Below are positions 1 to 9,629 of a DNA stretch of 64,000 nt, piece after piece. How positions within the stretch are numbered: the first letter of the stretch is position 1; each line of letters begins with the position of its first letter. The DNA is taken from assembly GCF_023073355.1 (NCBI RefSeq), contig NZ_JADPJI010000005.1, positions 1,426,001 through 1,490,000 of the forward strand, read 5' to 3'. The stretch comes from Bradyrhizobium sp. 199. GTDB taxonomy: Bacteria > Pseudomonadota > Alphaproteobacteria > Rhizobiales > Xanthobacteraceae. The notes under the pieces are model-generated. The model did not search any database. It worked only from the letters and a program-made list of their open reading frames with translations, and was not told the DNA's origin. The translations under genes and the position numbers were made by a program.

Positions 1-1711
1 CGGCGTTTTCGATCACCATAATCGTCGCCGCCGGAACATCGACGCCGACTTCGACCACCGTGGTCGCGACCAGCAGGCCGATCTCGTGCGCCGCGAACTG
101 TCCCATCACGCGGTCCTTCTCGGTGCCCTTCATCTGGCCGTGGACGAGGCCGACACGCTCGCCGAAGCGCTTTTGCAGGGTCTCGAAGCGCTTGGTCGCA
201 TTGGTGAGATGCTCGGTGCCCTCCGCCTCGGATTCCTCGACCAGCGGGCAAATCCAGTACACCAGCTTGCCGGACTCGAGCGCACGGCCGACGCCGTCCA
301 TGACCTCACCGAGCCGGCTCATGGCGACGGCGCGGGTGTCGATCGGCTGCCGGCCGGCGGGCTTTTCGCGCAGCTCGGAGATGTCCATGTCGCCGAAATA
401 GGTCAGCACCAGCGTGCGCGGAATGGGCGTGGCGCTCAGCACCAGCACGTCGACGGCTTCGCCTTTGGACGTCAGCGCGAGGCGCTCGCGCACGCCGAAA
501 CGGTGCTGCTCGTCGACGATGGCGAGCGCAAGATCACGGAAGATCACGTCGTCCTGGATCAGCGCATGGGTGCCGACGAGCAGGTCGATTTCGCCGGAAG
601 CGAGCTGAGTGATGAGCTCGCGCCGCTCCTTGCCCTTTTCGCGGCCGGTGAGGATCGCGACGCGCATGCCGGCGCGCTCGGCGAGCGGGGCGATGGTCTT
701 GATGTGCTGGCGCGCCAGGATCTCGGTCGGCGCCATCAGGGCGGCCTGCTTGCCGACCTCCGCGACGGCGGCGGCCGCGAGCAGCGCGACCACGGTCTTG
801 CCGGAGCCGACGTCGCCCTGGAGCAGACGCAACATGCGTACGGGTTGTTGCAGGTCCTCGGCGATGGCGGCGGCAGCGCTGCGCTGCGACGGCGTCAGCG
901 CATAGGGCAGGGCATCGATGATCTTGTTGCGGAGGTGACCATCGCCGGCATTGCGGACGCCGGCCGGGCGGCGCAGTTGCGCGCGGATCAAAGCGAGCGC
1001 GAGCTGACCGGCCAGGAGTTCGTCAAAGGCGAGGCGCGACCAGAACGGCTGGTCGGGGAGGATGTCCGTGAGCTCGACCGGCTGGTGTACGCGGGTGAGC
1101 GCTTCGGCGATCGACGGAAAATGACACCGGCGCATGACCTCCGGGCTGATCCATTCCGGCAGCACCGGCAACTTCTGCAGCGCCTGCGCGATCGCGCGGC
1201 GCAGCGAGCCGAGCGCGAGGCCCTCGGTTAGGGGATAGACGGGATCGATGCCCGAGAGTTTCGAGATCGCTTCCTCGTCCAGCACGCGGTCGGGATGCAC
1301 GATCTGCGGAATGCCGTCGTACATCTGCAGCGTGCCGGAGACGTAGCGCTTCTCGCCGATCGGCAGCAGCTTTTCGACGTAGCCGGGCTTGGCGCGGAAG
1401 AAGGTCAGCACGACCTCGCCGGTGTCGTCGCTGGCGTAGACCAGATACGGCGCGCGTGCGTTGCGCGGCGGGGGCGGGCGGTGGCGGTCGACCGTGACCT
1501 CCAGCGTCACCATGGTTCCCTGCACGGCGTCGCGGATTTTCGGCCGGGCGCGGCGGTCGATCACCTGACTAGGCAAATGCAGCAGCAGGTCGAGCAGCCG
1601 CGGCGTCTCGCTGCGGCTGAGCAGGTATTGCAGCAGCTTGTCCTGCTTCGGACCGACGCCGGGCAGGCTGGTCACGGCAGCGAACAGCGGATTGAGCAGG
1701 CTGGGGCGCAT
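1..1711 (-). CDS. recG: ATP-dependent DNA helicase RecG (3' end outside window)
   Basis: RecG is a branch-migrating helicase that rescues stalled replication forks and processes recombination intermediates. The minus strand reads continuously from an ATG at 1711 to base 1, giving about 570 codons of a protein usually near 700. Visible are the N-terminal wedge/OB region (LPGVGPKQDKLL near the start), Walker A GDVGSGKT, the DEQHRFG box, the SATPIPRTL motif and helicase motif VI around VATTVVEVGVDVP close to the window edge. The gene is divergent from sdhE-mfd. It is truncated by the window only, not broken. Confidence 0.95.
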   Translation of the reverse strand, partial: MRPSLLNPLFAAVTSLPGVGPKQDKLLQYLLSRSETPRLLDLLLHLPSQVIDRRARPKIRDAVQGTMVTLEVTVDRHRPPPPRNARAPYLVYASDDTGEVVLTFFRAKPGYVEKLLPIGEKRYVSGTLQMYDGIPQIVHPDRVLDEEAISKLSGIDPVYPLTEGLALGSLRRAIAQALQKLPVLPEWISPEVMRRCHFPSIAEALTRVHQPVELTDILPDQPFWSRLAFDELLAGQLALALIRAQLRRPAGVRNAGDGHLRNKIIDALPYALTPSQRSAAAAIAEDLQQPVRMLRLLQGDVGSGKTVVALLAAAAVAEVGKQAALMAPTEILARQHIKTIAPLAERAGMRVAILTGREKGKERRELITQLASGEIDLLVGTHALIQDDVIFRDLALAIVDEQHRFGVRERLALTSKGEAVDVLVLSATPIPRTLVLTYFGDMDISELREKPAGRQPIDTRAVAMSRLGEVMDGVGRALESGKLVYWICPLVEESEAEGTEHLTNATKRFETLQKRFGERVGLVHGQMKGTEKDRVMGQFAAHEIGLLVATTVVEVGVDVPAATIMVIENA

Positions 1712-1742
1712 GGATGCGAATCTAGGATCGTTTCGGCTCGTC

Positions 1743-1764
1743 TTGCCCGGCTTTATGCCGGGCA
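1743..1764. repeat. REP-like palindrome between recG and sdhE
   Basis: An 8-bp arm TGCCCGGC and its complement GCCGGGCA surround a TTTAT loop, followed by TCCACGGC. The wording resembles the short extragenic palindromes scattered through Bradyrhizobium chromosomes. It lies in the 186-base space between two divergent genes, so a terminator role is unlikely. Confidence 0.5.
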
Positions 1765-1897
1765 TCCACGGCTTTTTTCGCAGCCTTCGTCCGGGCATCA
1801 GGCCATGCCAAATCGAGGGCTGACACGGCCACCCCGAGTGGCTATATCACCCCCGCCCGGCACGTCCGGGCTTTCGGCGTTTGACTGGATCTGAGAC

Positions 1898-2188
1898 ATG
1901 ACGGGAACGACACGATCGAGCAACGGGCTCGACGACCGCCGCAAGCGGCTCTTGTTCCGCTGCTGGCACCGCGGCACGCGCGAGATGGATTTGATCCTCG
2001 GCCGCTTTGCCGACGCTGAGATCGGCAATCTGTCCGATGCCGAGCTCACCGAGCTCGAGACGCTGCTCGAAGAGTCCGATCCCGACCTCTACGCCGCGAT
2101 CACCGGTGACAAGGTGCTGCCACCTGATGTGACCGGCGCGATCTTCGCCCGCATCAAGGCATTCCCGATTACGGACGGCGATTTATGA
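1898..2188 (+). CDS. sdhE: FAD assembly factor SdhE
   Basis: A 96-residue SdhE/YgfY (DUF339) protein, which helps attach FAD covalently to the succinate dehydrogenase flavoprotein in the cytoplasm. The family signature RGTREMD (RGxRExD) is present near residue 25, followed by acidic helices ending in LLEESDPDLYAAITG. Length is normal for the family. The stop overlaps the start of mfd (ATGA-type overlap at 2185-2188), so the two are probably co-translated. Confidence 0.93.
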   Translation: MTGTTRSSNGLDDRRKRLLFRCWHRGTREMDLILGRFADAEIGNLSDAELTELETLLEESDPDLYAAITGDKVLPPDVTGAIFARIKAFPITDGDL

Positions 2189-5100
2189 AGCAGGGGATGA
2201 AATCTCCGGCCGAGCTGCTTGCGCCCGGCCGCGCGCTGACGCTTGCCAATGTCGCGGAAGGCGCCGAAGGCCTCGTCGTCTCCGATCTCGCCCGGGCCAT
2301 CGCGGCGCGGCCGAAGAAGCCGGCGGTCAGCCTTGCGGTGGTCTGCCGCGACGGTCCGCGCATGCAGCAGCTCGAGCGCGCGCTGCAGTTCTTCGCCCCC
2401 GATCTGCCGGTGCTGACCTTCCCGGCCTGGGATTGCCAGCCCTATGACCGGGTCTCGCCGCATGGCGGCATCCTGGCGCAACGCCTGACCACGCTGGCAC
2501 GGCTTGCGTCACTGACCGGCAGCGACAAGCCGCTGATCGTGCTGACGACGGTGAACGCCGTCGTGCAGCGCGTGCCCGCGCGCGAGCTGGTCGCGGCGCA
2601 GGCGCTTTCGGTTGCGCCCGGCAACGTCGTGCCGATGGACACCATCGTCGCCTGGCTCGAGCACAACGGCTACAACCGCTCCTCGACGGTACGCGAGCCC
2701 GGCGAATATGCCGTGCGTGGCGGCATCCTCGATCTCTTTCCGGCCGGCCTCGATCAGCCCGTCCGCTTCGACTTCTTCGGCGACAGTCTGGAATCGATCC
2801 GCACTTTCGACGCCGAGACCCAGCGCACGCTGCTCGACATGCGCGCGCTCGACCTGGTGCCGATCTCCGAGTTCCAGCTCGTCACCGATACCATCCGCCG
2901 TTTCCGCATGGGCTATGTCGCCGAGTTCGGCGCGCCCACGCGCGATGACGCACTGTATGAGGCCGTCAGCGAGGGCCGCCGCCATCCCGGCATGGAGCAT
3001 TGGCTGCCGCTGTTCCAGGACCGGATGGATACGCTGTTCGACTATCTGCAAGGGGCTCCGATCGCGATCGAGCCGCAGGCCGAGGACGCCGTCCGCGAGC
3101 GCTTCAAGCAGATCCTGGACTATTACGAGGCCCGCCGCGATGCCATGGAGCATCCAGGCGGCGGCGCGATCTACAAGCCGCTGCCGCCGGATCGGCTTTA
3201 TCTCACCGCGGAGGAGTGGGCCAAGCGCGAGAGCGACATGCCGGTGTTGCGGTTGACGCAATTTTCGGTTCCGGCCGACGGCACGAATGTCATCGACGCC
3301 GGTGCGCGCAAGGGCCGCGACTTCGCGCCGGAGCGCAACGACACCACGGTCAACGTGTTCGAATCCGTGGTCAGCCATGTGATGGCGCTGCACGCCCAGC
3401 GCAAGAAAGTCGTGATCGCGCTCTGGAGCGAAGGCTCGCGCGACCGCATGACGTCGATGCTGCGCGACCACAAGCTGACCCACACCACCAGCGTCAACAG
3501 CTGGCGCACGGTGCAGGCCACTCCGCGCAACGAGACCATGCTCGCCGTGCTCGGCCTCGATAGCGGTTTCGAGACCGACGAGATCGCGCTCATCAGCGAG
3601 CAGGACATCCTCGGCGACCGACTGGTGCGGCCGCGGAAGGCCAGCCGCAAGCTCGACAATTTCATCTCGGAGGTGACGAGCCTTGCCGCCGGCGACATCG
3701 TCGTCCACGTCGATCACGGCATCGGCCGCTTCGTCGGCCTGCAGACGCTGGATGTCGCGGGCGCGCCGCATGACTGTCTCGAACTGCACTATGCGGGCGA
3801 GACAAAACTGTTCCTGCCCGTCGAGAACATCGAGCTCTTGTCGCGTTACGGCTCCGACCAGACCACGGTCGAGCTCGACCGTCTGGGCGGCGGCGGCTGG
3901 CAGACCCGCAAGGCGAAACTCAAGAATCGTATCCGCGAGATCGCGGGCGAATTGATCAAGATTGCTGCCGCGCGCCATCTGCACGAGGCGCCCAAGCTGC
4001 TGGTGCAGCCCGGCCTCTATGACGAGTTCTGCGCACGCTTCCCCTATGACGAAACCGAGGACCAGTTGGGGGCCATCGAATCCACGTTGAAGGACCTCGA
4101 ACTCGGCCGTCCGATGGACCGGCTGATCTGCGGCGACGTCGGCTTTGGCAAGACCGAGGTGGCCTTGCGCGCGGCGTTTGCCGTGGCGCTCGAGGGCAAG
4201 CAGGTTGCCGTCGTGGTGCCGACCACGCTCCTGGCGCGCCAGCACGCCAGGACCTTCACCGAGCGCTTCAAGGGCTTTCCGGTGAACGTGGCCCAGGCTT
4301 CGCGCCTGATTGCGGCCAAGGAGCTCAATCTGGTCAAGAAGGGTATTGCCGACGGTTCGATCGACATCGTCGTCGGCACCCATGCACTGCTCGGCAAGGC
4401 GATCAAATTCCGCGACCTCGGCCTCGTCATCGTCGACGAGGAGCAGCACTTTGGCGTGACCCACAAGGAACGGCTGAAGGCGCTTCGCGCCGAGGTGCAT
4501 GTGCTGACGCTGACGGCGACGCCGATCCCCCGCACGCTGCAACTTGCGCTCACCGGCGTCCGCGAACTCTCGATCATTGCCTCGCCCCCGGTCGATCGCC
4601 TCGCCGTGCGCACCTTCGTTGCCCCGCATGATCCCCTCATGATCCGCGAGGCATTGCTGCGCGAGCGCTATCGCGGCGGGCAGGCGTTCTACGTGGTGCC
4701 GCGCATCGACGACCTCGCCGAGGTCAAGGATTTCCTCGACAAGAACGTGCCGGAGATGAAGGTCGCGGTCGCGCACGGCCAGATGCCGCCCTCTGCAATC
4801 GAGGACATCATGACCGCGTTCTACGACGGCAAGTTCGACATCCTGCTGTCGACGACGATCGTGGAATCCGGCCTCGACATTCCCAACGCCAACACGCTGA
4901 TCGTGCATCGCGCCGACATGTTCGGTCTCGCCCAGCTCTATCAGCTCCGCGGCCGCGTCGGCCGTGCCAAGCTGCGCGCCTATGCGCTGTTCACGCTGCC
5001 GGCGCAGCAGAAGATCACGGCGCAGGCCGAGCGCCGGCTCACCGTGCTGCAATCGCTGGAGACGCTGGGGGCGGGCTTCCAGCTCGCCTCGCACGACCTC

Positions 5101-5703
5101 GACATCCGCGGCGCCGGCAATCTGCTCGGCGAGGAGCAGTCCGGCCACATCAAGGAGGTCGGCTTCGAGCTCTATCAGTCGATGCTGGAGGAGGCGATCG
5201 TCAACCTCAAGGCCGGCGTCTCCGAGCCTGCCGCCGACCGCTGGTCGCCGTCGATCACCATCGGCATGCCCGTGCTCATTCCGGAGGATTACGTCAGCGA
5301 CCTCTCGGTGCGGCTGTCGCTGTACCGGCGCCTTGCCGACCTCGACAGCGAGGAGGAGATCGAGAACTTCGGTGCCGAGATGCGCGACCGCTTCGGCGTG
5401 CTGCCGGACGAGGTGCGCTACCTGTTCAAGGTCGCCGCGATCAAGGCGTTCTGCCGCCGGGCCAACGTCGGGAAGATCGATGCCGGCCCGAAGGGCGCCG
5501 TCATCGCCTTCCGCGACAATTCCTTTGCGCATCCCGACCGCCTGGTGTCATTCATCCGCAGCTACGGCCAGGCCGCCAAGGTGCGGCCCGACATGAAGGT
5601 GGTGTTCCTGCAGGACTGGGAGACACCGGAAGAGCGTCTCGCCGGCACCACCGAGATCATGCGCCAGCTGGCGCAGCTCGCGCAGAGCAAGAAGGCGGCG
5701 TGA
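2185..5703 (+). CDS. mfd: transcription-repair coupling factor Mfd
   Basis: At 1172 residues this is full-length Mfd, the DNA translocase that removes stalled RNA polymerase at lesions and recruits UvrA. The order is UvrB-like N-terminal domains, the CarD-like RNA polymerase interaction domain (GDIVVHVDHGIGRFVGL near residue 505), a RecG-like motor with Walker A GDVGFGKTEVALRAAF and the DEEQHFG box, motif VI, then the C-terminal TRCF domain. The ATG used overlaps the sdhE stop. It is on the strand opposite recG. No oddity was seen. Confidence 0.97.
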   Translation: MKQGMKSPAELLAPGRALTLANVAEGAEGLVVSDLARAIAARPKKPAVSLAVVCRDGPRMQQLERALQFFAPDLPVLTFPAWDCQPYDRVSPHGGILAQRLTTLARLASLTGSDKPLIVLTTVNAVVQRVPARELVAAQALSVAPGNVVPMDTIVAWLEHNGYNRSSTVREPGEYAVRGGILDLFPAGLDQPVRFDFFGDSLESIRTFDAETQRTLLDMRALDLVPISEFQLVTDTIRRFRMGYVAEFGAPTRDDALYEAVSEGRRHPGMEHWLPLFQDRMDTLFDYLQGAPIAIEPQAEDAVRERFKQILDYYEARRDAMEHPGGGAIYKPLPPDRLYLTAEEWAKRESDMPVLRLTQFSVPADGTNVIDAGARKGRDFAPERNDTTVNVFESVVSHVMALHAQRKKVVIALWSEGSRDRMTSMLRDHKLTHTTSVNSWRTVQATPRNETMLAVLGLDSGFETDEIALISEQDILGDRLVRPRKASRKLDNFISEVTSLAAGDIVVHVDHGIGRFVGLQTLDVAGAPHDCLELHYAGETKLFLPVENIELLSRYGSDQTTVELDRLGGGGWQTRKAKLKNRIREIAGELIKIAAARHLHEAPKLLVQPGLYDEFCARFPYDETEDQLGAIESTLKDLELGRPMDRLICGDVGFGKTEVALRAAFAVALEGKQVAVVVPTTLLARQHARTFTERFKGFPVNVAQASRLIAAKELNLVKKGIADGSIDIVVGTHALLGKAIKFRDLGLVIVDEEQHFGVTHKERLKALRAEVHVLTLTATPIPRTLQLALTGVRELSIIASPPVDRLAVRTFVAPHDPLMIREALLRERYRGGQAFYVVPRIDDLAEVKDFLDKNVPEMKVAVAHGQMPPSAIEDIMTAFYDGKFDILLSTTIVESGLDIPNANTLIVHRADMFGLAQLYQLRGRVGRAKLRAYALFTLPAQQKITAQAERRLTVLQSLETLGAGFQLASHDLDIRGAGNLLGEEQSGHIKEVGFELYQSMLEEAIVNLKAGVSEPAADRWSPSITIGMPVLIPEDYVSDLSVRLSLYRRLADLDSEEEIENFGAEMRDRFGVLPDEVRYLFKVAAIKAFCRRANVGKIDAGPKGAVIAFRDNSFAHPDRLVSFIRSYGQAAKVRPDMKVVFLQDWETPEERLAGTTEIMRQLAQLAQSKKAA

Positions 5704-5948
5704 TCACTTATTTCGATGGCAGAGGCGACGCAGCCAAGCGATGCGGAGGGGCGTCGATTCCGACAACGAAATGATCACTTGCGGAATGGCCGAACAGTCC
5801 CTATGTTATGTCCATCGAGTTTCGGCCGAACGACTTGGCCTCGCCGCTTTCGGGCGCGCCTGACTGACGACCCTCCCTCCAGATCTCGACGACACCGAAC
5901 GCGCTTTTCAGCGCGGTCAAACGCTTATCTATCTTAAAGGACGACCCC

Positions 5949-6158
5949 ATGACGACGGGAACTGTGAAGTGGTTTAACAGCCAAAAGGGTTTCGGATTCA
6001 TTCAGCCCGACCAGGGCAGCCAGGATGTGTTCGTTCATATCAGCGCCGTTGAACGCGCCGGCATGAATACCCTCAACGAAGGGCAGAAGGTTTCATTCGA
6101 AATCGTTGCAGACCGCCGCACCGGCAAGTCTGCTGCTGAAGATCTGCGCGCCGCATAG
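5949..6158 (+). CDS. CspA-family cold-shock protein
   Basis: A 69-residue single cold-shock domain with both RNA-binding motifs: KGFGFIQ (RNP1) and DVFVHISAV (RNP2). These proteins melt RNA secondary structure and act as antiterminators or translation helpers. The gene stands alone, about 245 bases after mfd, with AAAGGA upstream of the ATG. A possible promoter pairs TTGCGG at 5779 with TATGTT at 5802 (17-bp spacer), which would leave a leader of roughly 135 bases as in many cold-shock mRNAs; that promoter is weak evidence. Which csp paralogue it is cannot be told. Confidence 0.93.
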   Translation: MTTGTVKWFNSQKGFGFIQPDQGSQDVFVHISAVERAGMNTLNEGQKVSFEIVADRRTGKSAAEDLRAA

Positions 6159-6221
6159 GCTGCCGCAATCGCCATGACGTTGCTTTGACCACGGATGTAC
6201 TGGCAAAGCTTCGGATTTCTG

Positions 6222-6254
6222 AACCCGCGACCGTTCACCGGCCGCGGGTTTTTT
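6222..6254 (+). terminator. intrinsic terminator after the cold-shock gene
   Basis: AACCCGCG at 6222-6229 pairs perfectly with CGCGGGTT at 6243-6250. The 3' arm runs into a six-T stretch. It lies about 65 bases past the cold-shock stop codon and is oriented for the plus strand. Confidence 0.85.
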
Positions 6255-6318
6255 GCGCCCGCTGCCGCCCATCGCGAATGAGAATACGAATGCTGGCATT
6301 CCGCGCAAAGATCCCCAT

Positions 6319-6519
6319 ATGGACTGTATGAGCAATTGGCAGAAGTCGACCACGCGACAAGCACCCATGACAAAGGCAGAGCTCCGGCTGATGCTGACGG
6401 AGGCGGTCCGCAATACGCAGCCGGGCCTTGACCCGAAGCAACTGTCGAAAGCCAGGAAGATCGCCGCCGGAACGGCTCGCGCCGATCCAGCCTCCGGGGT
6501 CGCCGTACCGGTTCGCTGA
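6319..6519 (+). CDS. small hypothetical protein
   Basis: A 66-residue reading frame starting MDCMSNWQKS with a basic C-terminal half (KQLSKARKIAAGTA). The frame is open further upstream to a TTG at 6253, but that codon sits inside the terminator T-run, so the ATG at 6319 (or 6328) is preferred. It is followed 18 bases later by another small gene with a good ribosome site. I do not recognise a family. Codon position bias looks coding, but support is modest. Confidence 0.45.
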   Translation: MDCMSNWQKSTTRQAPMTKAELRLMLTEAVRNTQPGLDPKQLSKARKIAAGTARADPASGVAVPVR

Positions 6520-6537
6520 GCCCCGAGAAGGAGCAGC

Positions 6538-6774
6538 ATGCGCAAGCTTCCCCAGCCCACCGAGCAAGAGCTTCGAGAGGGCCCCCAAGCCGTGTCCTTC
6601 CAGATCGCGAACGGGAACGCGCGGCAGATCTGTATTCTTCAAACCAATTTCCCGACCAAAGTGCAGGCGCAGAGATACCTTCTGGCGAGTTGGCCGACCG
6701 TCGAGAAGATGGCTCGCGACGCTCTCGCGAGGGGGACCGTTGAGGACGGCCAGATCAAGCTCATGATGCTTTGA
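6538..6774 (+). CDS. small hypothetical protein (possibly DUF982-like)
   Basis: A 78-residue protein with GAGAAGGAG upstream of its ATG. The pattern is a short beta region, then FPTKVQAQRYLLASWP and a helix ending in ARDALARGTVEDGQ. The layout (residues feeding an aA-x-LL-x-WP core, then a C-terminal helix and a G) loosely recalls the rhizobial DUF982 family, but this is a weak resemblance. No signal peptide or membrane segment. Probably co-transcribed with the preceding small frame. Confidence 0.6.
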   Translation: MRKLPQPTEQELREGPQAVSFQIANGNARQICILQTNFPTKVQAQRYLLASWPTVEKMARDALARGTVEDGQIKLMML

Positions 6775-6812
6775 GCGGTCGAGGCTTGACCGCGGCGAAT
6801 GCCGTCGGATGA

Positions 6813-8036
6813 CTACGACGCCGCGCGCGACGCGTCAGCGGACAGCCGTCCGAGCAGCGATCTTGCCGTGTCCGACGGCGACAGCGAGTCCACGCTGACG
6901 ACGGGATCGCTGCGCATCTCGTGCTTGCCGTTGGAGGTGTGCCGCATCACGGCCGAGAGGCGGCGGGCGATCATGTGGGCGGTGCGGAAGTCGGTTTCCG
7001 CGAACACGACGACGACCGAACCGTCCTTCTGCGCCGTGCCAAAATCCATCTGCCGCATCAGGCGGCTGAGGATGCGCGCGGCATCGAGCTGGGCGCGGGA
7101 ATTGCCGGGGTCGAAGGCGAAGCGCGCGACTGACAAGCCGCCGCCGCGGGCCAGCGTCTGCTCGACCGCCTTGGCGAAATCGCGGGCGAAAGCTTCCACC
7201 GTCAGCAGGCCGCTGCGCGGATCGAGCCAGCCGCCGGCATCGATCGAGCGCAGCGTGCGGCTCAATTGTGCTTCCATCGCGTGCTGGCGGATCAGCGGCA
7301 GCGCATTGGACGCGACCTTCGCCGGCTCGCCCGGGATCAGCTCGAGATTGGGCAGGTCGTAAGTCTGCGTCAGCTGATGCGCGGTGACGACCACGGGCAG
7401 GCTGCGGAAGCGGGCGTCTTCGGCAAGCACGGTGAGAAAGGCGTCGGTGACGCGCGCTGTAAAACCCTCGGCGAGCACGACGCCGTCGAGGTCACGGGTG
7501 TTGAGGTGTTTCGCGGCGGCCTCGATCGAGAGTGCGCCGACCACGCCGACGCGTTCACCGAACGCGACGGAGAGCGCGGGATAGGCCGCGCCCCTGCCGA
7601 CCAGGAGCACGGTGGCATCGCGCACGGGATCGCCCTCCGGGAGCGCGACCTTCACTTCCGGTAACCGGCGCAGCACCGTGGCGTGGAGCGTGCGCACGCG
7701 CAGAGCGGCGCGAAGGCGTGCGATCAGGCGGTCGGGATTGCCGCCGCGCGAGGAGAAGGGCAGGGCGTTGTGAGGCAGCATGCCCGCCGCATCCACGGCC
7801 ACGAAGGGAAGATAGGGCGATTGGTCGGCGATCTTCCTTGCGAGCGCGGCCATATGCGGCTCGTGTCCGCCATGCATCGCAGTGAGAACCGCGGCTGGCT
7901 GCACCTCTTCGAGCGCGCGCGCCGCGCTGGCCCAGTCGATATCGACCACGGGAAACAGCCGGGCCTCGTCCAGCGCCCGGACGAAGGGCGGCCGCTCGGC
8001 ATTGGACACAAACAGGATCGGGCCCGCCTGGGACAT
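6813..8036 (-). CDS. degenerate GGDEF-like / receiver-like protein
   Basis: About 407 residues from the ATG at 8036 (MSQAGPILFV); a longer frame to 8072 exists but the internal start fits better. The N-terminal 120 residues resemble a receiver fold (ILFVSNAERPP, PAAVLTAMHGG), a second alpha/beta block follows, and the C-terminal 130 residues have the spacing of a GGDEF domain (DPRSGLLTVEAFARDF, then DGSVVVVFAETDF). The GG[DE]EF signature itself is absent, so diguanylate cyclase activity is not expected. It is the last gene of a minus-strand set behind the ligase-like gene, with an 86-base gap. Function unknown. Confidence 0.7.
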   Translation of the reverse strand: MSQAGPILFVSNAERPPFVRALDEARLFPVVDIDWASAARALEEVQPAAVLTAMHGGHEPHMAALARKIADQSPYLPFVAVDAAGMLPHNALPFSSRGGNPDRLIARLRAALRVRTLHATVLRRLPEVKVALPEGDPVRDATVLLVGRGAAYPALSVAFGERVGVVGALSIEAAAKHLNTRDLDGVVLAEGFTARVTDAFLTVLAEDARFRSLPVVVTAHQLTQTYDLPNLELIPGEPAKVASNALPLIRQHAMEAQLSRTLRSIDAGGWLDPRSGLLTVEAFARDFAKAVEQTLARGGGLSVARFAFDPGNSRAQLDAARILSRLMRQMDFGTAQKDGSVVVVFAETDFRTAHMIARRLSAVMRHTSNGKHEMRSDPVVSVDSLSPSDTARSLLGRLSADASRAAS

Positions 8037-8122
8037 TGGGAAACTCTGATCACGCGACAGTTGCCGCGGCAATCTAGTTTGGCCGCATTAATGCAGCGTC
8101 AACGTACCAGGCGAAACTGCGC

Positions 8123-9625
8123 CTAGACCGGGCCGGAGCGATCGCGAAAAGCTTCGACCATCAGTGGGTTAAGGCCGAGTTCGCTGAGGGCCTCGCGGGC
8201 GCGGGCATTGTCCTGGGCGCGTCCGGCCAGCCTGTGGCCGGAAAGCCGGTCGGGCAGTGCTGTGAGCAGCGCGCCCTGGCCGAGCCGGCGTGCCCATTCC
8301 TGCAGGTCGTTGGAGAGGAAGCGGTAGCCGCCGACGGCCATGATCCCGGAGGGCGGCGCGGTGATGCAGATGGCCCCGCTTGGGCGGTCGAGCCGGGCGG
8401 CATAACCGGTGTCGACATAGTCGCGCGGCGGCTGTGCGATCAGCGTGTCGCCGACCGGCTGCGGCGGGGCATAGGCCGCGATCGGCACCATCGCGCCGCG
8501 CAGGCCGAGCGTGCCCTTCGGCGTCAGCAGGATTTCGCCGGCAATGGACGAGCCCGTCTGCTCGCGCGGGGCGCCGTGTGGCCCGGGCATCACCGGCACC
8601 GGCATGCCGTTTTCGCCGCGGCGGGCGCCGAACAGGCCGGCCTCGCCGAACAGATAGACGTCGGTCAGTGGGGCACGGGGGGCGATCCAGGCATCGCTCG
8701 CCGCGACCTGCTCGGGCGCGCGCCACAGGCCGACGACGTTGCGCAAGGACGGCATCCGCGTCGCCAGGTCGGAATCGCCGAGGCGCAAGGCAAGCTGCGC
8801 CGGCGCGATCAGCACCTCGCATTCGTGCTCGTTGATCTGCTGCTCGAGCACGTCGTTCTCGAAGGGATGATGCAGCGCCAGTGCGCCGCCGGAGAGCAGC
8901 CACACCGCGAGCGAGGAGGCGAGGCCTGCGAACGACATCGGCGCGAACGCCGCCATCACGGTCGCGCCCTGCCTTATGTCGGCTTCCAGCGACATCGCAA
9001 GCCCACCGGCGATCAGGCTGAAATGCGGCCGCGGCACCGGGCGAAAGCCCTCCGCCGTGACGTCGAAGGAGATCATCGCCGCCTTGCGTCCGTCCTGGAT
9101 CACGGCGCGCGTGGTGCCGGGCGGGCGGGCCAGCACCTCGTCGAGCGACGCCATGCCTTCGGGCAGGTCGGTGCCGAAGCCGCAGACGTGACGGATCGAG
9201 AAGGCTTCGGCGGCCGCATGCATCGCGAGGTCGGCATAACTGACGCCGTCGACCGTGCTCATGGTGACGATGGCACGCGCCGCGGTGCGGTTGAGCGCAG
9301 CGGTCAGTTCCGCATGCCGCCACAGCAGCGGCAGCACCGCGACGACAAGGCCGGCGCGATGGGCGGCGAGCACGGCGAGCACGAACTCGACTGTGGCGGG
9401 CAATTGGATCGCGATGACGGAATTGGCCGGCAGACCCGATTCGACGAAATAGGCCGACAGCGCCTCGATGGCCGTGTCCGCCTCGGCGTAGGTCATGCGC
9501 CGCGGCTGGTGCCCGGTCACGCGAGCCTTGTTGAGGGGATCGAGCAGCGCGGGCGCGTGCGGCTGCCGCATCAGCGTGCGCTGGAACAACGTGTCGAGCG
9601 TCGGCGATATGGCTGGCTGGTTCAC
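8123..9625 (-). CDS. AMP-binding (acyl-CoA synthetase-like) protein
   Basis: A 500-residue adenylate-forming protein beginning at a GTG that lies 4 bases after the preceding stop. The N-terminal part follows the ANL-superfamily layout (MTYAEADTAIEALSAYF, then LPANSVIAIQLP and AVLAAHRAGLVVAVLPLLW). The canonical TSGTTG-type phosphate loop is not clearly visible: the corresponding stretch reads AAMISFDVTAEGFRP, so ATP binding may be altered. The C-terminal end is short compared with typical ligases of 520-560 residues. Tight spacing to the binding-protein gene suggests one transcript. Substrate unknown; it may be a divergent or inactive ligase. Confidence 0.8.
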   Translation of the reverse strand: MNQPAISPTLDTLFQRTLMRQPHAPALLDPLNKARVTGHQPRRMTYAEADTAIEALSAYFVESGLPANSVIAIQLPATVEFVLAVLAAHRAGLVVAVLPLLWRHAELTAALNRTAARAIVTMSTVDGVSYADLAMHAAAEAFSIRHVCGFGTDLPEGMASLDEVLARPPGTTRAVIQDGRKAAMISFDVTAEGFRPVPRPHFSLIAGGLAMSLEADIRQGATVMAAFAPMSFAGLASSLAVWLLSGGALALHHPFENDVLEQQINEHECEVLIAPAQLALRLGDSDLATRMPSLRNVVGLWRAPEQVAASDAWIAPRAPLTDVYLFGEAGLFGARRGENGMPVPVMPGPHGAPREQTGSSIAGEILLTPKGTLGLRGAMVPIAAYAPPQPVGDTLIAQPPRDYVDTGYAARLDRPSGAICITAPPSGIMAVGGYRFLSNDLQEWARRLGQGALLTALPDRLSGHRLAGRAQDNARAREALSELGLNPLMVEAFRDRSGPV

Positions 9626-9629
9626 GGCG

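Noticed and set aside
86..1231. 381-codon plus-strand frame over recG
   Set aside because: Shadow of recG: Arg/Gly/Asp-rich, no family motif, while the minus strand encodes all RecG motifs.
2509..5532. 1007-codon minus-strand frame over mfd
   Set aside because: Long open frame arising from GC-rich codon bias opposite mfd; composition (His/Arg/Asp) and absence of domains mark it as a shadow.
5716..5937. 73-codon frame between mfd and the cold-shock gene, and a 19-codon frame inside it (start 5809)
   Set aside because: Arg-rich, no recognised motif; the region is more simply the cold-shock leader and promoter.
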